A DNA stretch of 64,000 bases from Torymus aiolomorphi (GCA_036365515.1 CM070873.1:74550529-74614528); one strand, 5' to 3'. Shown: positions 10,266 through 22,176, counted from the stretch's first letter. Notes: generated from the letters alone by a model not told the origin. Program-made: numbers and translations.

Positions 10266-12567
10266 TAACCGCAAAGATTATTATGCAGTCTCTGTGGATT
10301 CTTAAGGTTAGTTGGGATGAAGAACTTCCTCACGATATCTCCAATCGGTGGCAGTCTTGGTTGCAAGATCTTCAATACATAAGCCACATCAGAATCCCAC
10401 ATTGGAGTGGATACACTCTACAATGCGAATTTCTGGAAATCCACGGATTGGCAGACGCATCTAAGTTTGCGTATGGTGCAGTAGTCTACCTGCGCTTAAT
10501 CCGTACACAAGAAGTGATCGTCACTCTTCAGGTGGCTAAAACGCGAGTAGCTCCACTTAAGACGCTAAGCATACCTCGTTTAGAACTTTGCGCAGCGTTG
10601 CTACTTGCTCGCCTCGTTCAAATGTTTATCGAATCTTTCCCAATAAAGGTTGTGAGTGTTCACCTTTGGTCAAATTCAGCGGATGTGCTTTTTTGGCTGA
10701 AAGACCACCCTTCAAGATGGGGTGTTTTCGTGGCTATTAGGTGCTCAGAGATTCACACTCGTCTGCCCGATGCATATTGGCATCATGTCAGATCAGCAGA
10801 TAACCCCGCTGACGTCATATCACGAGGAATTGAGCCCTCAAAATTAGCCTCGCATAATCTCTGGTGGAAAGATCCCGCTTGGCTTTCTGACAGCTTTGAG
10901 CCATGGACAAGGTCTCATGACGAGCTCAACTTCACCGTTAATAGTCTTAATCTGCAACCTAGTCACACTCTAGTCGCTAGTAAGAGCACCACAAATTCTG
11001 TTGAGAACACTCCAGAAGTTTGGAGTCTTATTAATGAGTACTCTTCATGGGATAAATTGTTACGAATGGCTTCGTACTGCTTTAGATTCATTAGTCGAAT
11101 CTGTACCAAAGTAGTGCGTACGACGTCTTCAAATTCCGGCGTTAGGCCCCTTTCTGTCTTTCAGTCCCTACTATGCCATCACATTCCAATTTCCAAGGAG
11201 GTTAGTGCTAGTGAGATTGGAAACACTAACTTGTGTTTGATCCACTTAATTCAGACAGCCTATTTTAAGCCTGAATTTCAACGACTATCTAGCAGAGGAA
11301 AACTTTCGTCTAAAAGCACACTTTTACCACTAAACCCCATGATACAAACTCATTTGCTCAGGGTGGGCGGCCGCCTCTCTCATTCGCTGCTCGAAGAAGA
11401 AGCTAAGCATCCTCTTATTTTACCTGCTAAGTGTCATTTCACAACGTTGATAATTCAGGATGCTCATCAGCGTACTCTTCATGGAGGTGTTCAATTGACA
11501 CTTGCCACACTCAGACGTCAGTATTGGATAATTAAAGGACGATCTGAAGTCAAGAAAGTCGTCAGAACTTGCCTTGCATGCTCACGCCATGCCGCTCGAG
11601 TGCCAACTCAATTAATGGGTGAGTTCCCAAAGGCTCGAGTGTGCCCCTCTCCGCCATTCGAGTGCTCAGGCGTCGATTACGTCGGCCCCATTCAGCTTCG
11701 TCTTACTAAGACTAGGGAAAAGGGCACCATGAAAGGTTACATAGCCATCTTCATTTGTATGACCACCAGAGCCGTACACATCGAGGTTGTCGAGGACTAC
11801 TCTAGTGAAGCGTTCATCGCTGCTTTCCATCGATTTACGGCTCGTAGAGGTTATTGCAAAAAACTGTACCTGACAAAGGTACAAACTTCATAGGAGCAGA
11901 TACTCAATTAAAACAGATGCTCGTAGCATCTTCTTCATTTGCAACGCAAATCGATAGGTCACTCGCTCAAGAAGGAACTTCATGGATTTTCAATCCCCCC
12001 AGTGTGCCTCAGTTTCGAGGCATTTGGGAGGCCGCAGTTAAATCCGCTAAACATCACATGCGTCGAGTCATAGGAGATCAAGTTCTCACATTCTCAGAAC
12101 TTCCTACACTTATGTGCTGCATTGAAGCGTGCCTTAACTCCAGACCATTAACCGCTCTTACTGACGATCCCTCTGACCTTGATTTTCTGTCACCATCATA
12201 TTTTCTTGTACAACGATCCTCATTTATAGTTTCTGAAGGAGATGTCACCAACAACAACGTCCTAGCAGGAAGGCGCTGGCTCTTAATCAGCCAGCTGGCC
12301 CAGTACTTCTGGCAGAGATGGTTGACGGACTACCTGTCGTCTTTGCAATCCCGTCAGAAGTGGAGACAATCTCATCCTTCAGTTACCGTAGGGAACTTGG
12401 CGCTCGTACGCAACGAGCTCACGCCTCCAGCCAAGTGGCCCCTCGCACGCATCACAGCCATCCATCCAGGAAGTGATGGAATCATCCGCGTGGTCGATTT
12501 ACGTACGGCCACCATAACGCTGCGTCACCCCATCGCCAAGGTCATACGCCTCCAACCGCAGGATTGA
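10241..12567 (+). pseudogene. BEL/Pao RNase H and integrase, frameshifted
   Basis: Coding resumes in a new frame at 10241 (GWLAPVVITAK, a conserved block after RT). RNase H-type sequence (HGLADASKFAYGAVVY) follows at about 10442-10490. The integrase zinc-binding region is visible as HGGVQLTLATLRRQYW with CLACSRH at about 11480-11590. The catalytic core starts at GVDYVGPI (about 11670). A shift near 11855-11890 moves the second Asp region into the frame 11854-12567, where a DNG-type motif reads DKG. RGIWEAAVKSAK, at about 12015, supplies the Glu. The C-terminal part ends at 12567, just before the 3' LTR. Confidence 0.87.
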
Positions 12568-12601
12568 GAACCGTCCACCAGTTTGGCGAAGGTGGGCGGA
12601 A

Positions 12602-13009
12602 TGTTGAGGATTCATCACCTACAGAAAGCACGGCAAGCTCGGAGAGCACGGAGAGCACGGAAAGCACGCTCGAGCTCGACTTTAGCCGAGCACGCTCGAG
12701 CTCGAATGAAGGCGAGCACGCTCGTGCTCAATGCTCAACCAGGCGAGCATGCTCGAGCTCGATGCTCGAATAGGAGAGCCCGCTAGGGAGCGCCCCCCTT
12801 CTTCTCCCACCACTGTCCCTATCGGCGATCCAGCGCTTTCGCCGCAGTCTCTACATCGCCAGTTCTAGCGCGACGGCCAAGAGAGACAGCAGCAACCTAC
12901 TGTACGCCAAGATACACAACGGCGCCTACAATAAAGCCATTTTCTCTACACGAAAACTTATTCATTTTTTAACCTCTTCAGTCTACCATCCAACTTCTAC
13001 ACAAAAACA
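12602..13009 (+). repeat. BEL/Pao 3' LTR
   Basis: 408 bp copy of the 5' LTR. The CAGGT duplication that follows (13010-13014) recreates the interrupted splice donor CAG/GTAGTT, and the original intron continues to the acceptor at 13088. Confidence 0.92.
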
Positions 13010-13091
13010 CAGGTAGTTAATTTTGTATAACTTTTTATTTTGATATATAATGCCTATTATTTATATTTATCTTAATATTTCTTTTCCAGAT

Positions 13092-14010
13092 TGTGACGAG
13101 CAAAGCGCCGGTATGGGCGAATTCCTCGCAGGACACATAATACTCTCTCTGCCAAGGCCGTCGCTCTCGCACACACACACACAAATGTAGCCAAGCCTAC
13201 AAGTGTTGTCGTACTTTCTGTTAAGGTGCGACGTCGGCAGCACGGCGAGATGCGAGCTATGAGCCGCGAGGACAGAGAGGGAGAGAGAAGCGAGGAGACG
13301 CCGCGGCGCTATGAGAGCCGGCGCGAGAGAGAGCAATTAGTCTCGGCCAGCAAGCCCTAGTAAGCGCACCCATCCGAATTCAACCCGCGTCGGTTTAAGA
13401 AGAGAGAGAGAGGAAGAGGAAGAAACGCCCAGCCGAGAGTCCACGCCACGAGTCCTCGCAATGGCCCCCAGGAACGAGGTAGCGGCAAAGCGGCACTGCA
13501 ACTCGCGTCATCGCCGATTGCGCGGTGCACGACGGCCACGAGCCAGGCAGCGGGCGACCAGGAGGCGGCAGGCAGAGCAGTGTCAGGCGTGTAATAGTGA
13601 TTCTTAAGACCGGCCGCGGTCGATTCCATGTTGCGAGGCGGGCGCTCCTGGGTTCGTAGAATTCGCGCAGCCCGCGTGAGTTGAGGCTGTGTTCCCGGCG
13701 ACGGTGAGCACAGTCTCCTCACCTAATTGCAAGGGGAGTAAACTCTCGGATTGCGTGGCGCGCCGATGAGGCGCGTATCGTGTGTGCTCGTGCGAGAGCA
13801 TACATTCAGTACTTCCAGTTAATAAATGCCATTTTTACCAGTGAGTGCCTGGTTGATTATTGCACAACCCTGACTCCTCACTCACGTATCCTACGCACAG
13901 GAGACAGCTATCCCACCGTCTCCGCGGCAGGCGGAACTTCGGTCTCCGGTTCCTGCTTAAATAAATTAGTTGTGACAGTTGTACCGAGATGGTAGCAGTA
14001 CAACGTTACA
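13092..14010 (+). repeat. Ty3/gypsy 5' LTR, 919 bp
   Basis: Complete LTR from TGTGACG to CGTTACA. Its last 340 bp match 27713-28059. The first 570 bp have no partner at the 3' end. Frames on either strand here are chance. Confidence 0.9.
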
Positions 14011-15134
14011 ATTGGCGATCCTGCCAGGATAACTGCCGTGCGTACATACGTGTGGGAGAGAGGTAGTTGATCTCGCACGAGTACAGGGAAAATTCGCGTG
14101 TCCGCGGGCACTAGAATTTTGCTAGTTCGGGAGGAGTGAGGGGATTCGAAGATTCACAAAATCCTCGCGCGTATGGATTTTTGAATTTTTCGAGTCTCAG
14201 AACTTTCGATAACGGTAAAATTTTAGAAGCGCTGGAAAGGCGCAAGGACACCGCGACTTTGCGTGGTAAACAGCGAGCGCTGTTTACATTGAGAGGCGAC
14301 CGCGCGACAGAGAGGATTAGCGCCGGTCGAATTGTGTTGTCGTGCGCGGTTGCCAGCGTGTTCGTGAAATATTCGAGCAAATAATTTTGTAGTAGAAATT
14401 TATGTCGATGTTCGGATAGGACTGTTTGGGTACGCGGATTAGAGAGGACTCGAATAACGTTTAATGACATAACGAAGTATTGATTTTAAATATTGACTGC
14501 GATTTCGACGTTTGAATTTTAAAATTTTGATTAGTTGACTATTTTGATTATCTTGTTAATTTAATTATTTTGATTATTATCGAATGATCGCTGCCCAAAC
14601 AGAGTAACTTAGAATAAGAAGTTCGGTGTGAGAGAGAGTGTGAATACGCATGCAAATTTTAAATTATATGTTTCAATTAAATTATAATATTTATTCGTTA
14701 CGTTGTGATTGTGCTAGCTAAAGCTAGCTTTTATGAGCCTCGCGCTGTTGCGAAATACACACGCTGTGTGGAAGTGCACGCGCGGGGATTGAGAGCGGCT
14801 AGCGTAAGTGAGTCGATTGTGAGTACTCAGCGCACTACGTGCGCCAGCGAAATTTTTGCGAGCCTCGCGTTGCAGCTAGTACGCATTTGGTGCGGAGGGC
14901 ACGAGCGAGGATTGAGAGCGGCTTCGTGCAACGAGCCGGTTGCGAGTTTTGCCGATTCTTCAGGCAGAAATTGAAGTAGTAAGGGGATCTGTTAATTATT
15001 GCCATTCTGCGGAGGGGGAGAATCGCGCGCGTAAAGCGAATTTTCGACGTACGTTCCTTCGTTCACACTGAGGCACGAGGGAAAAGTTGTGTTTTTCTTT
15101 TTGATTGTTTGGCTCGGAGTATTTAGTCGGGGCC
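14011..15134 (+). other. Ty3/gypsy leader
   Basis: Primer-binding region followed by about 1.1 kb of untranslated leader. Two similar blocks containing GGATTGAGAGCGGCT (about 14786 and 14911) suggest a short internal duplication. I see no gene. Confidence 0.6.
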
Positions 15135-16694
15135 ATGGCGTCATCGGTGCATGGATGTAGGATGCGGAAGCTTCGTCGAAATCCGGGCGTGATGGCTTTA
15201 GACGCCATAGTGACTCGACTGACCCCGCGATTATTAATTGAATTATTGGATTTAGACGGATTGAACACGGAGGGGACGCTCGACGAACTCTGCGACCGCC
15301 GACTTCGTTTTGACATACGGAAAGCTGACGCGACGTTGGACGTGCCGGTTTATCGCAAGGATTTTCGTGGCGAGAATTTTCCTGCCACAACGGCGGATTT
15401 ATTAACGCACATGTTGCGCGAAGAAATCCAACCGCCGTGGTTGAGCGACGCCGCGGCAACGAGGGCGGCAGTTAATAGTCACAAGGAGGGGCGCGTGGAG
15501 GACGGGCCGAAATTGAGTGCGCCACCGTCGTATACCTCGGAGCGTGTGGCTCCAAGTGAACCAGCGGAGGCGATGGGGCCAGGTACGCCGACGCCGGCGT
15601 CGTCACGTCTGTGGAATGCACTTACTGCACTGCCACGGTTGTTTTTTCATCGGGAATATCGTGGAACATTGTCGCGAAGCGGAAACCACGTATTCGGGGA
15701 GGAGCGCGACGGCATTAGCGAGGTTCGACGTGAGAATCCACGGAACGGCGTGGCTCAGTCGCACTCGGATTTAAATGTACCTGTCGACAATGTACCCATT
15801 GCACATGCACCAGGGTTGCGTTTTAATAGCGCGAGCACGCCGAAGGGTGGGCGCGACATAATACCGGAGAATTGGAAAGGAATCGTGAGGCGGGCGTTGT
15901 TTCAGATATCCGGGGAGGGGGCGGAGCAACCATCGGTGGTATCGCGTAGCGAGGCGACTCTCTCGCACCTGAGTATAAGGTACGATCAAGAGCCGCATAG
16001 AGAGACGTCCGCGCATACGGCGCGTGACGATTACGAGACCGGGTCCTCGAGCTCTGACAACGACGATGATCGAGAAGTTGCAGCTAGCGGACCGGGCGCC
16101 GCTTTCTGCGGAGTGCGCGGGGAGGGTAGCCACGGCGCGCGAGGGTCGGAGGCAGCACGGCCGATAAATGCTGTTAAAGTGCTTAAGGATTGGCGCATCT
16201 CCTTCTCGGGGGCGTCTTCGGCCGATGCTGAGGAATTTTTGGAGAGTTTGGCGGAGATGCAGCGCTATTACCGATTGCGCGACGTGGAAATCCTTCAAGC
16301 TATTCCGTGCGCATTAACGGACCGCGCGCTGCAATGGTTCCGATCAGTCGCGCGCGAGGCCAGGACATTGCGCCAGTTCGAGAAGAGTTTCCGAGAACGA
16401 TTCGTAAAGACCATGTATCGCAAGGATGTGTACGAGGAATTGCGCAATCGCACACAGGCTCCAGAGGAGAGCGTGGCGAGTTATTTGGCCGATGTGAAAT
16501 GCATCGTGGCGCGTTTCCGCGTGCCTCCCTCGACATCCAAGCAACTCAGGATCGTTTTTCGGAATCTTCATCCGAAATTTCGCCATTATTTAGAGGAGAA
16601 GGATGTTAGGAGTTTCGAGGTACTGGGCGAGTTTGGAAGGGAGCTTGAAATACGAAGGGAGTTGGATAATCGTTATGCTCCACCCCCACCGTAA
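15135..16694 (+). CDS. gag: Ty3/gypsy Gag
   Basis: An open frame from 15105 has two in-frame Met codons. I prefer the second (15135), because GCCATGG fits animal start context. The N-terminal half is Ser/Pro/Glu-rich and poorly conserved. The last 180 residues carry the retrotransposon Gag capsid domain (WRISFSGASSADAEEFLE, ALQWFRS, FRERF), which builds the particle. The frame stops at 16694. The nucleocapsid follows in another frame from 16779, so either a programmed shift or a lesion separates them. Confidence 0.87.
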   Translation: MASSVHGCRMRKLRRNPGVMALDAIVTRLTPRLLIELLDLDGLNTEGTLDELCDRRLRFDIRKADATLDVPVYRKDFRGENFPATTADLLTHMLREEIQPPWLSDAAATRAAVNSHKEGRVEDGPKLSAPPSYTSERVAPSEPAEAMGPGTPTPASSRLWNALTALPRLFFHREYRGTLSRSGNHVFGEERDGISEVRRENPRNGVAQSHSDLNVPVDNVPIAHAPGLRFNSASTPKGGRDIIPENWKGIVRRALFQISGEGAEQPSVVSRSEATLSHLSIRYDQEPHRETSAHTARDDYETGSSSSDNDDDREVAASGPGAAFCGVRGEGSHGARGSEAARPINAVKVLKDWRISFSGASSADAEEFLESLAEMQRYYRLRDVEILQAIPCALTDRALQWFRSVAREARTLRQFEKSFRERFVKTMYRKDVYEELRNRTQAPEESVASYLADVKCIVARFRVPPSTSKQLRIVFRNLHPKFRHYLEEKDVRSFEVLGEFGRELEIRRELDNRYAPPPP

Positions 16695-16778
16695 AGTAAG
16701 GCTCGTATACCGGCCGCGGCTTACAATCGGGAGAGTTCAGTAAACGCAGCATCGGTTACGGACAATGGGGAATCACGT

Positions 16779-17642
16779 GTGGTAAAATCAAGCAGGCGAT
16801 GGACTAAATCGGCGAGGAAGGAGTCGGCGAGTAACGTGAACGACGTGACAGACGGAGTGAGAGTGGATGCATTCGCGCCCGTGACCCGTTCCGAAAATCC
16901 CGGAAATATAGAGGTGCGACAGCAGCCGCAAGCGGGTGGTATTCAAAACCACCTCAGCAGCGCACAGCTGGTCGCACGTATAGTGCAGCAGACTAGGCCG
17001 CCGACCGCCGCCCCCGAGAGGTTCGAGCGGCGAGCGCGCGCAGTTCAGGGGCGATGCTTCACGTGCGAGGGGATAGGACATAGGGCGAGCAAGTGCACGG
17101 CGCCTAAGTGTTATGTGTGTAGCCAGCCGGGGCATTACGCGAATGCGTGTCCGCAGCAACAAAGCACGGCACCCCCGAGTAAGCGCGCCGTCACTCCGAG
17201 TCGGTTTATGAACCAAGTCGGGCAGAGTGTGAATGCTCTTAGTCAGCCGTTGGGAAACGAAACGGGCGGAGGGCTGCTTAGGCCCGTCAACCCCCGCCTG
17301 CCAACAGTAAATCGGGTAGTTACCTTTAATCTCAACGAGGAGGGGGGTGTCGGTAATTCTAGCCAACGGGAATATAGTAGTTGCGATCGCGCGCAGAGTC
17401 ATGTGATGCTTCGTGAGTCACAGCAGAGTGCTGACTCCGAAACATCCGCGCAACCTGCAAGGAGCGGCCGCAACACAGATACGATCGAAGGGCATGATAC
17501 GAGTAACGACACTGCGCGCGCGAGCGTTGATTGGTTAGCCGAGGAGCGCGCAAGGCTTCTTGCACTAGGGCGAGCAGGAGTTACGGAGGCAGATCGCGGC
17601 GAGCCTCGGCCGCCGCGAGAAGCGCGTGATGCACTTGGTTGA
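16779..17642 (+). CDS. Ty3/gypsy nucleocapsid region with two zinc knuckles
   Basis: An open frame of 287 codons carries two CCHC knuckles at about residues 92-125 (CFTCEGIGHRASKC and CYVCSQPGHYANAC), the RNA-binding part of Gag. The rest is low in complexity and rich in Arg, Ser and Gln. It overlaps the next frame by 17 bases. No D-T/S-G-A protease loop occurs in any frame between the knuckles and the RT start, so the protease seems to be deleted. Confidence 0.75.
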   Translation: MVKSSRRWTKSARKESASNVNDVTDGVRVDAFAPVTRSENPGNIEVRQQPQAGGIQNHLSSAQLVARIVQQTRPPTAAPERFERRARAVQGRCFTCEGIGHRASKCTAPKCYVCSQPGHYANACPQQQSTAPPSKRAVTPSRFMNQVGQSVNALSQPLGNETGGGLLRPVNPRLPTVNRVVTFNLNEEGGVGNSSQREYSSCDRAQSHVMLRESQQSADSETSAQPARSGRNTDTIEGHDTSNDTARASVDWLAEERARLLALGRAGVTEADRGEPRPPREARDALG

Positions 17643-18158
17643 GAGTATCGTGCCGCTGGCCTCCTCGACGCTCGATCACACTGACTTAATCACGCACAGC
17701 ATTGAAGTACAAGGTGCACGGCCGGTGAGATGCGCACCGAGGCGCATGTCACCGAAGATGTTAGAAATTGCACAAGGAGAAGTACGGAAAATGCTGGCGG
17801 AAGGGGTGATCGAGCCGTCTACGAGTGAATGGTGTATCGCGCCGGTAATTGCGAGGAAATCCAACGGAGGTCACCGGTACTGTATTGATTTTCGCGAGAT
17901 AAACAAGGTCACGCGGCCCGATGTATACCCGATGCCGAGTGTCGACTCAATATTGGATAGGTTGCGCGATACGCGATATATCAGCAAGATTGATCTTGGG
18001 CAAGCGTATTTTCAAGTGTTGCTCGAGGAGAAGAGCCGAAAATACACGGCGTTCGTGGTGCAGGAGACCGGGCTTTGGTAGTTTAAGCGCCTCGCATTTG
18101 GTTTAAATAATGGGCCTGCGATGTTTTCGCGGTTAATTGATTCGCTGTTCGGACCTGA
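17626..18158 (+). pseudogene. Ty3/gypsy reverse transcriptase, part 1
   Basis: Begins with the conserved entry (HTDLITHSIEVQGARPVRC), then RKSNGGHRYCIDFREINKVT and SKIDLGQAYFQV, which carry the first catalytic Asp. A TAG at 18079-18081 replaces a codon in the FKRLAFGLNN approach. The frame reads on through SRLIDSLFG to the TGA where the Tc5-like element was inserted. Confidence 0.87.
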
Positions 18159-18840
18159 CAAGGAAGGTACCCCAAGTGTAAGTCGCCGATTTTGACGATA
18201 TTGCAATATGCTGTAGTACATTAAAAAATAAGAGACACTTATTTTTTTTACGTGCTGATAGACACTTTAAGGGGGTGAAATCTACCCCTCAAGTTCACCC
18301 TCAAAAACAGTTTTTTTCAAATATTTCAACAACGAATAAAGCTAATTTAATGAAACCGACGCCAAAAGTTGTAGAATAAAAAAGCCTTCAAAACAGCATT
18401 ATTTTCAATTTTAAGGGTAGCAACCCCTATTTTTTTTTCAAGACAACTAAGCTTTTTTCATCATTTTTCAGCTATAAAAATTATAATAAATTATATATCG
18501 CATTAAAACTGATTCCATTTAAAAGAAAATTAAAAAATAAAGTTCACCTGTCCCGTGGTTTTAACCAAAATTATTTTTTAGGGGTAACTACCCCTTATTT
18601 TTATTTTGTTCATAATTTCAGAAATAAATAAAGATACCTTAATAAAACTAACGCTAAAAATCTTAAAATTAAAAAGGCCATAAATCTGCATAACTTTCAA
18701 TTTTAAGGGTAGCAACCCCTATTTTTTTAAAGGAAATTAAGTTTTTTATCAATTTTCAGCTATAAAAATTACAATAAATATATCTCTTTAAAAACCATTC
18801 CATTGAAAAGATTGGCCATAAAATTTTGGCCAATAACACA
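18159..18840. repeat. left terminal array of the Tc5-like element
   Basis: About two units containing AGGGGTAGCAACCCCTATTT-like segments, ATTTTCAGCTATAAAAATTA and a GGGTAACTACCCCTTATTT-type segment. It is the inverted partner of 22490-23614 but has fewer units. Confidence 0.8.
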
Positions 18841-20640
18841 GACAAACGCTATGTAATTTTAGCGCTTTCGAGCAATACTAATTTATCATTAATTTTGCAA
18901 AATTAGTTTGGTTAAACTACTTGTTTAAACGGATTATTGTAAAGCTTTTTCGAAAAACTAATTTTGACTTGAATTCCACACGAAAAGTAACATGTTTATT
19001 TAAACTTTTATATGTTGTAGTGAACCAAAAAACGAAAAATATTTATATTCTTTATCTGTGAATAATACATTTTAAAGGGGTGCAAATCATCCGCGGAAGT
19101 TCATTATGTTCTTACTTCCCTTTATTATATTATATATATTATTATAAATATTTCGTCAAAGGCAATCGTACCGTTTTGATACGTGATAAATAAAGCATTA
19201 AAAAAAAATTAATGTGTGTGTGCGTGTGTGTACGTGGATGTAAGTGATTTTTATGCAGCAAATAAGAGTAATCGCTGATTGTGAATGAGAAAATAATATG
19301 TTATTTTGATGTTATTATGAGGCGGATATTTATAGATTGGTGATTTAACTCGTAATTTCATATATTGCTGGCAAACATTGTATTTATAAATCGGTACAGT
19401 TCCAGTCGTGCAGTGTTGTTTTGTGAAAGTGGTTATTTCTACAATATTGTGGCTGTAATATTGCATCAATTCATTTCTTTTAATGTCAGCAGCACTACAA
19501 AACTATAGGTAAATGTCTATTTATATATCAGATCTAATGCATTAATTGTAAGAATTTCGTATCTGTCTATAGGCTTTAATAAAATTATAACAGATTTTCA
19601 AAATTATATTTTGCGTTATTTTTAATGAACATATTAGAAAGTATGCAATTTCGTACATTGTTACATTTTTTGGAGATACATTTGACGTTATAGAGCACAA
19701 ATAGTTTAAATTGATTTTTCTTTAATTTTAAAGATTTAAAAAATCCTGATTTATAAGTGCAGAAAGTATTTTTAATATTTTTACGAAAATTTAAAAATGT
19801 ATCAAAATATACTTCATTGTGTATACTGTATTGTTTACTTTCTGTTATTAACAAAATTATAGACTCCTGATTCAATTTTTAGCCAAAATTGTATACGGTT
19901 CCTTTACTATTAGATGTTTTACAAATAATAAATTTTACATACAAATAATAATTTTAAATAACTAAATCTTAATTTTAATAAATCTAAATTAACAGGCATT
20001 GTGCAATACATCTTATCGATTACTGTTAACAAATTAAAAAAAAAAATTCGAGATTACCTTCTTTTCATTTTAATCAAGCGCTTTAGTAAAGAAATATACA
20101 GATACTATATTCTTAATAGATTCTTAACAGGATGGCCCAAAGTATAAATATTTGTTTTATTTGTATGTGTCGCCTTTTTAAATGCAACATTATTATCTTG
20201 TGAAAATATGGTATTTTTTTAATATTTAAACAAATATTTCCCGGTAAAAAGATATTGGTCGCATGATGGCGTACATCCGTAAAAGCGTACAACGTACAAC
20301 GTACAAAGCTTCCTCATTGAGAAATAGCTATGTTCTCGCAACATAGTAATGTAACGTTTAGAGGGGTGACGCATACAAATTAAAAAAATGTTTTTATTTT
20401 CAGCATTCTATATATGTGTGTTGTAAAGATACTATTTCTGTATGCAATTATTCTTATAAATGTTTGATTATTTTAGCACTTAAAATGAAAATTAATCCTC
20501 TGAATGTTATTAATTTGCTGCTTGCCTATTTCCAAACACTTGATATTGAAGATAGCCCTTATAATATTAAAGAAATAGAAATAAAAAAGACCATTTCCAA
20601 ATGATACTGCTAGATTTAATGGAATCGTCTAATAGCATAG
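18841..20640. other. non-coding interior of the Tc5-like element
   Basis: AT-rich stretch between the left array and the transposase. A minus-strand frame of 96 codons (19585-19875) is Lys/Asn/Phe-rich with no recognisable motif and I do not call it. A plus-strand frame at 20416-20604 could be an upstream exon but has no support beyond position. Confidence 0.4.
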
Positions 20641-21560
20641 ATGTTATAATGGAAAAATCGTTGGATTTTCAATAAGAATATAAAGAAACAGATGCACGTA
20701 TTGTGGAAGATGTTGATTTACATACACTTCCTTACTATCCTGAATTACCTATGGATCAATGTACGGGACATGAAGAACCATTGAGTTTTGAATACAGAAA
20801 AAGGGCTGTAGAATATTGGAGAAGTGGAAAAACAAAAAAGAATTTATCGCTTGAAATAGTTCAAAATAGATTCAGGAAAGTCAGTTCTGAAACACAGTTA
20901 TATCGCTGGGCTCGCCAAATCAATCAAGGTGGAACTTACCGCGAAAAAATTGCAAGAATTTGCGATTTCACACTAGAAAATTTTAAAGCTGCTAATGAAG
21001 CTGGATTAATAATACATGACAACGATTTAAGAAGATGGGCTCTACAAGCACCAAAATTAATCGGAAATGAGGACGTAAGATTTACAGCTTCAAAACATTG
21101 GCTTTCAAAATTTAAAAACACCCATAGAATTGTTTCTCGAAAAATTAATAAATTTATCACAAAAAAAAGTATAGAAAATAGAAAAGATTTGCATAAAAAA
21201 GAAGTAGAATTCGTGACAGAAGTCAAACAATTGATTAATCAAATAGGCGCTGACAATACATATAATTCAGACCAGTCTGTTTTTCAGTTGGAAATGCATT
21301 CTGGACGATCTCTTGCTTTTGAAGGAGAAAAGAAATTACAGTGCCTTGTACAGTCGGTCACATCAACAACTCATAGCTATACTGTACAACCGACAATTTC
21401 AGCCACAGGAAAGTTACTATCACCATTATTTTTAGTATTAAAGGAACGAAGTGGAGAATTTGGACCAATTGTCTCACAAAATTTGTTTCTGCCTACAAAC
21501 GTATATGTTACATCCTCGCCATCTGGAAAACTTAATTCAGGTAAAATCACGTTCTATTAA
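20641..21560 (+). pseudogene. Tc5/pogo-like transposase, N-terminal and first catalytic part
   Basis: Coding sequence runs from about 20650 (Met) with an in-frame TAA at 20673-20675, then open from 20676 to 21560. Residues near 95-150 of the open part (DNDLRRWALQ, FTASKHWLSKF) match a CENP-B-type helix-turn-helix that binds transposon ends. YNSDQSVF at about residue 190 fits the first Asp of the pogo/Tc5 DDE fold. A donor-like CAG/GTAAAA near 21540 and an AG at about 21633 suggest an intron before the next part, although the phases do not join cleanly. Confidence 0.78.
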
Positions 21561-21633
21561 TTTCTAAAAATAAAACGTTAATTATTTCGGAAGACACATT
21601 TAAATAAAATCAAAATTTGTAAAACTCTTTAAG

Positions 21634-22176
21634 GCGTGGTTAAAAGAGGTATATTTTCCTCAAGTTGGAGCTAGAAGCATGCTGCTAATTGATTCGTGGA
21701 GTGGTCATTGTCCAACGATTGTACAGGAAGTTACGCCACACGATAAAACACTACATCTCAAAATGATACCTACAGGAACGACTGGAAACATACAGCCGTT
21801 AGATGTATATGGATTCCGCACATGGAAGAACTATGTTAAACATTTTTCAGACCATGTTTTGCTCATAGACGAAGACTTAAATTTACATTTGAGAAATAAT
21901 ATAATTAAATTACAGTCTTTGGTTCATAACCAATTTTCATCTCCACGATATGAAAATTTATTTAAATATTCGTGGTATAAAAGTGGGTATCTTGTGAATC
22001 GACCAGGAGATTTCGATGACCCCGTAAGTTTCAGTTTCGGAGATTCCTGTGCAACGCATTGTGAGATCAATGGTTGTAATAATGTTGCAATTGTTAGATG
22101 TTCGTGGTGTAAAAAATCTTTATGCTTAAAACACTTTTTTGAAGAATATCATTATTGTACAACTTACAATCCATAA
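21634..22176 (+). CDS. Tc5-like transposase, C-terminal catalytic and zinc part
   Basis: Starts with AWLKEVYFPQVG and contains LLIDSWSGH (second Asp) and GNIQPLDV (third acidic residue) of the DDE_1 catalytic core that cuts and joins transposon ends. The last 45 residues form a Cys/His cluster (CATHCEINGCNN, VRCSWCKKSLCLKHFF), the arrangement of the Tc5 transposase C-terminal domain. This supports Tc5 over generic pogo. No stops occur in this part. Confidence 0.83.
   Translation, partial: AWLKEVYFPQVGARSMLLIDSWSGHCPTIVQEVTPHDKTLHLKMIPTGTTGNIQPLDVYGFRTWKNYVKHFSDHVLLIDEDLNLHLRNNIIKLQSLVHNQFSSPRYENLFKYSWYKSGYLVNRPGDFDDPVSFSFGDSCATHCEINGCNNVAIVRCSWCKKSLCLKHFFEEYHYCTTYNP

Larger units (their letters stand above)
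5201..13009 (+). mobile_element. BEL/Pao LTR retrotransposon, complete but coding-dead
   Basis: The two LTRs (5201-5604 and 12602-13009) share start TGTTGAGG and end AAAAACA. The element is flanked by the 5 bp duplication CAGGT (5196-5200 and 13010-13014). A TTTGGTCCTTCGAGCC block follows the 5' LTR as the presumed primer-binding region, and a purine tract (about 12587-12601) precedes the 3' LTR. The gene order is gag, protease, reverse transcriptase, RNase H and integrase, as expected for BEL/Pao. At least four frame breaks or stops split pol, and the RT active-site motif is altered, so it cannot move by itself. Confidence 0.93.

Noticed and set aside
15771..17402. Long minus-strand frames opposite gypsy gag
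   Set aside because: Shadows of the GC-rich gag; no motif.
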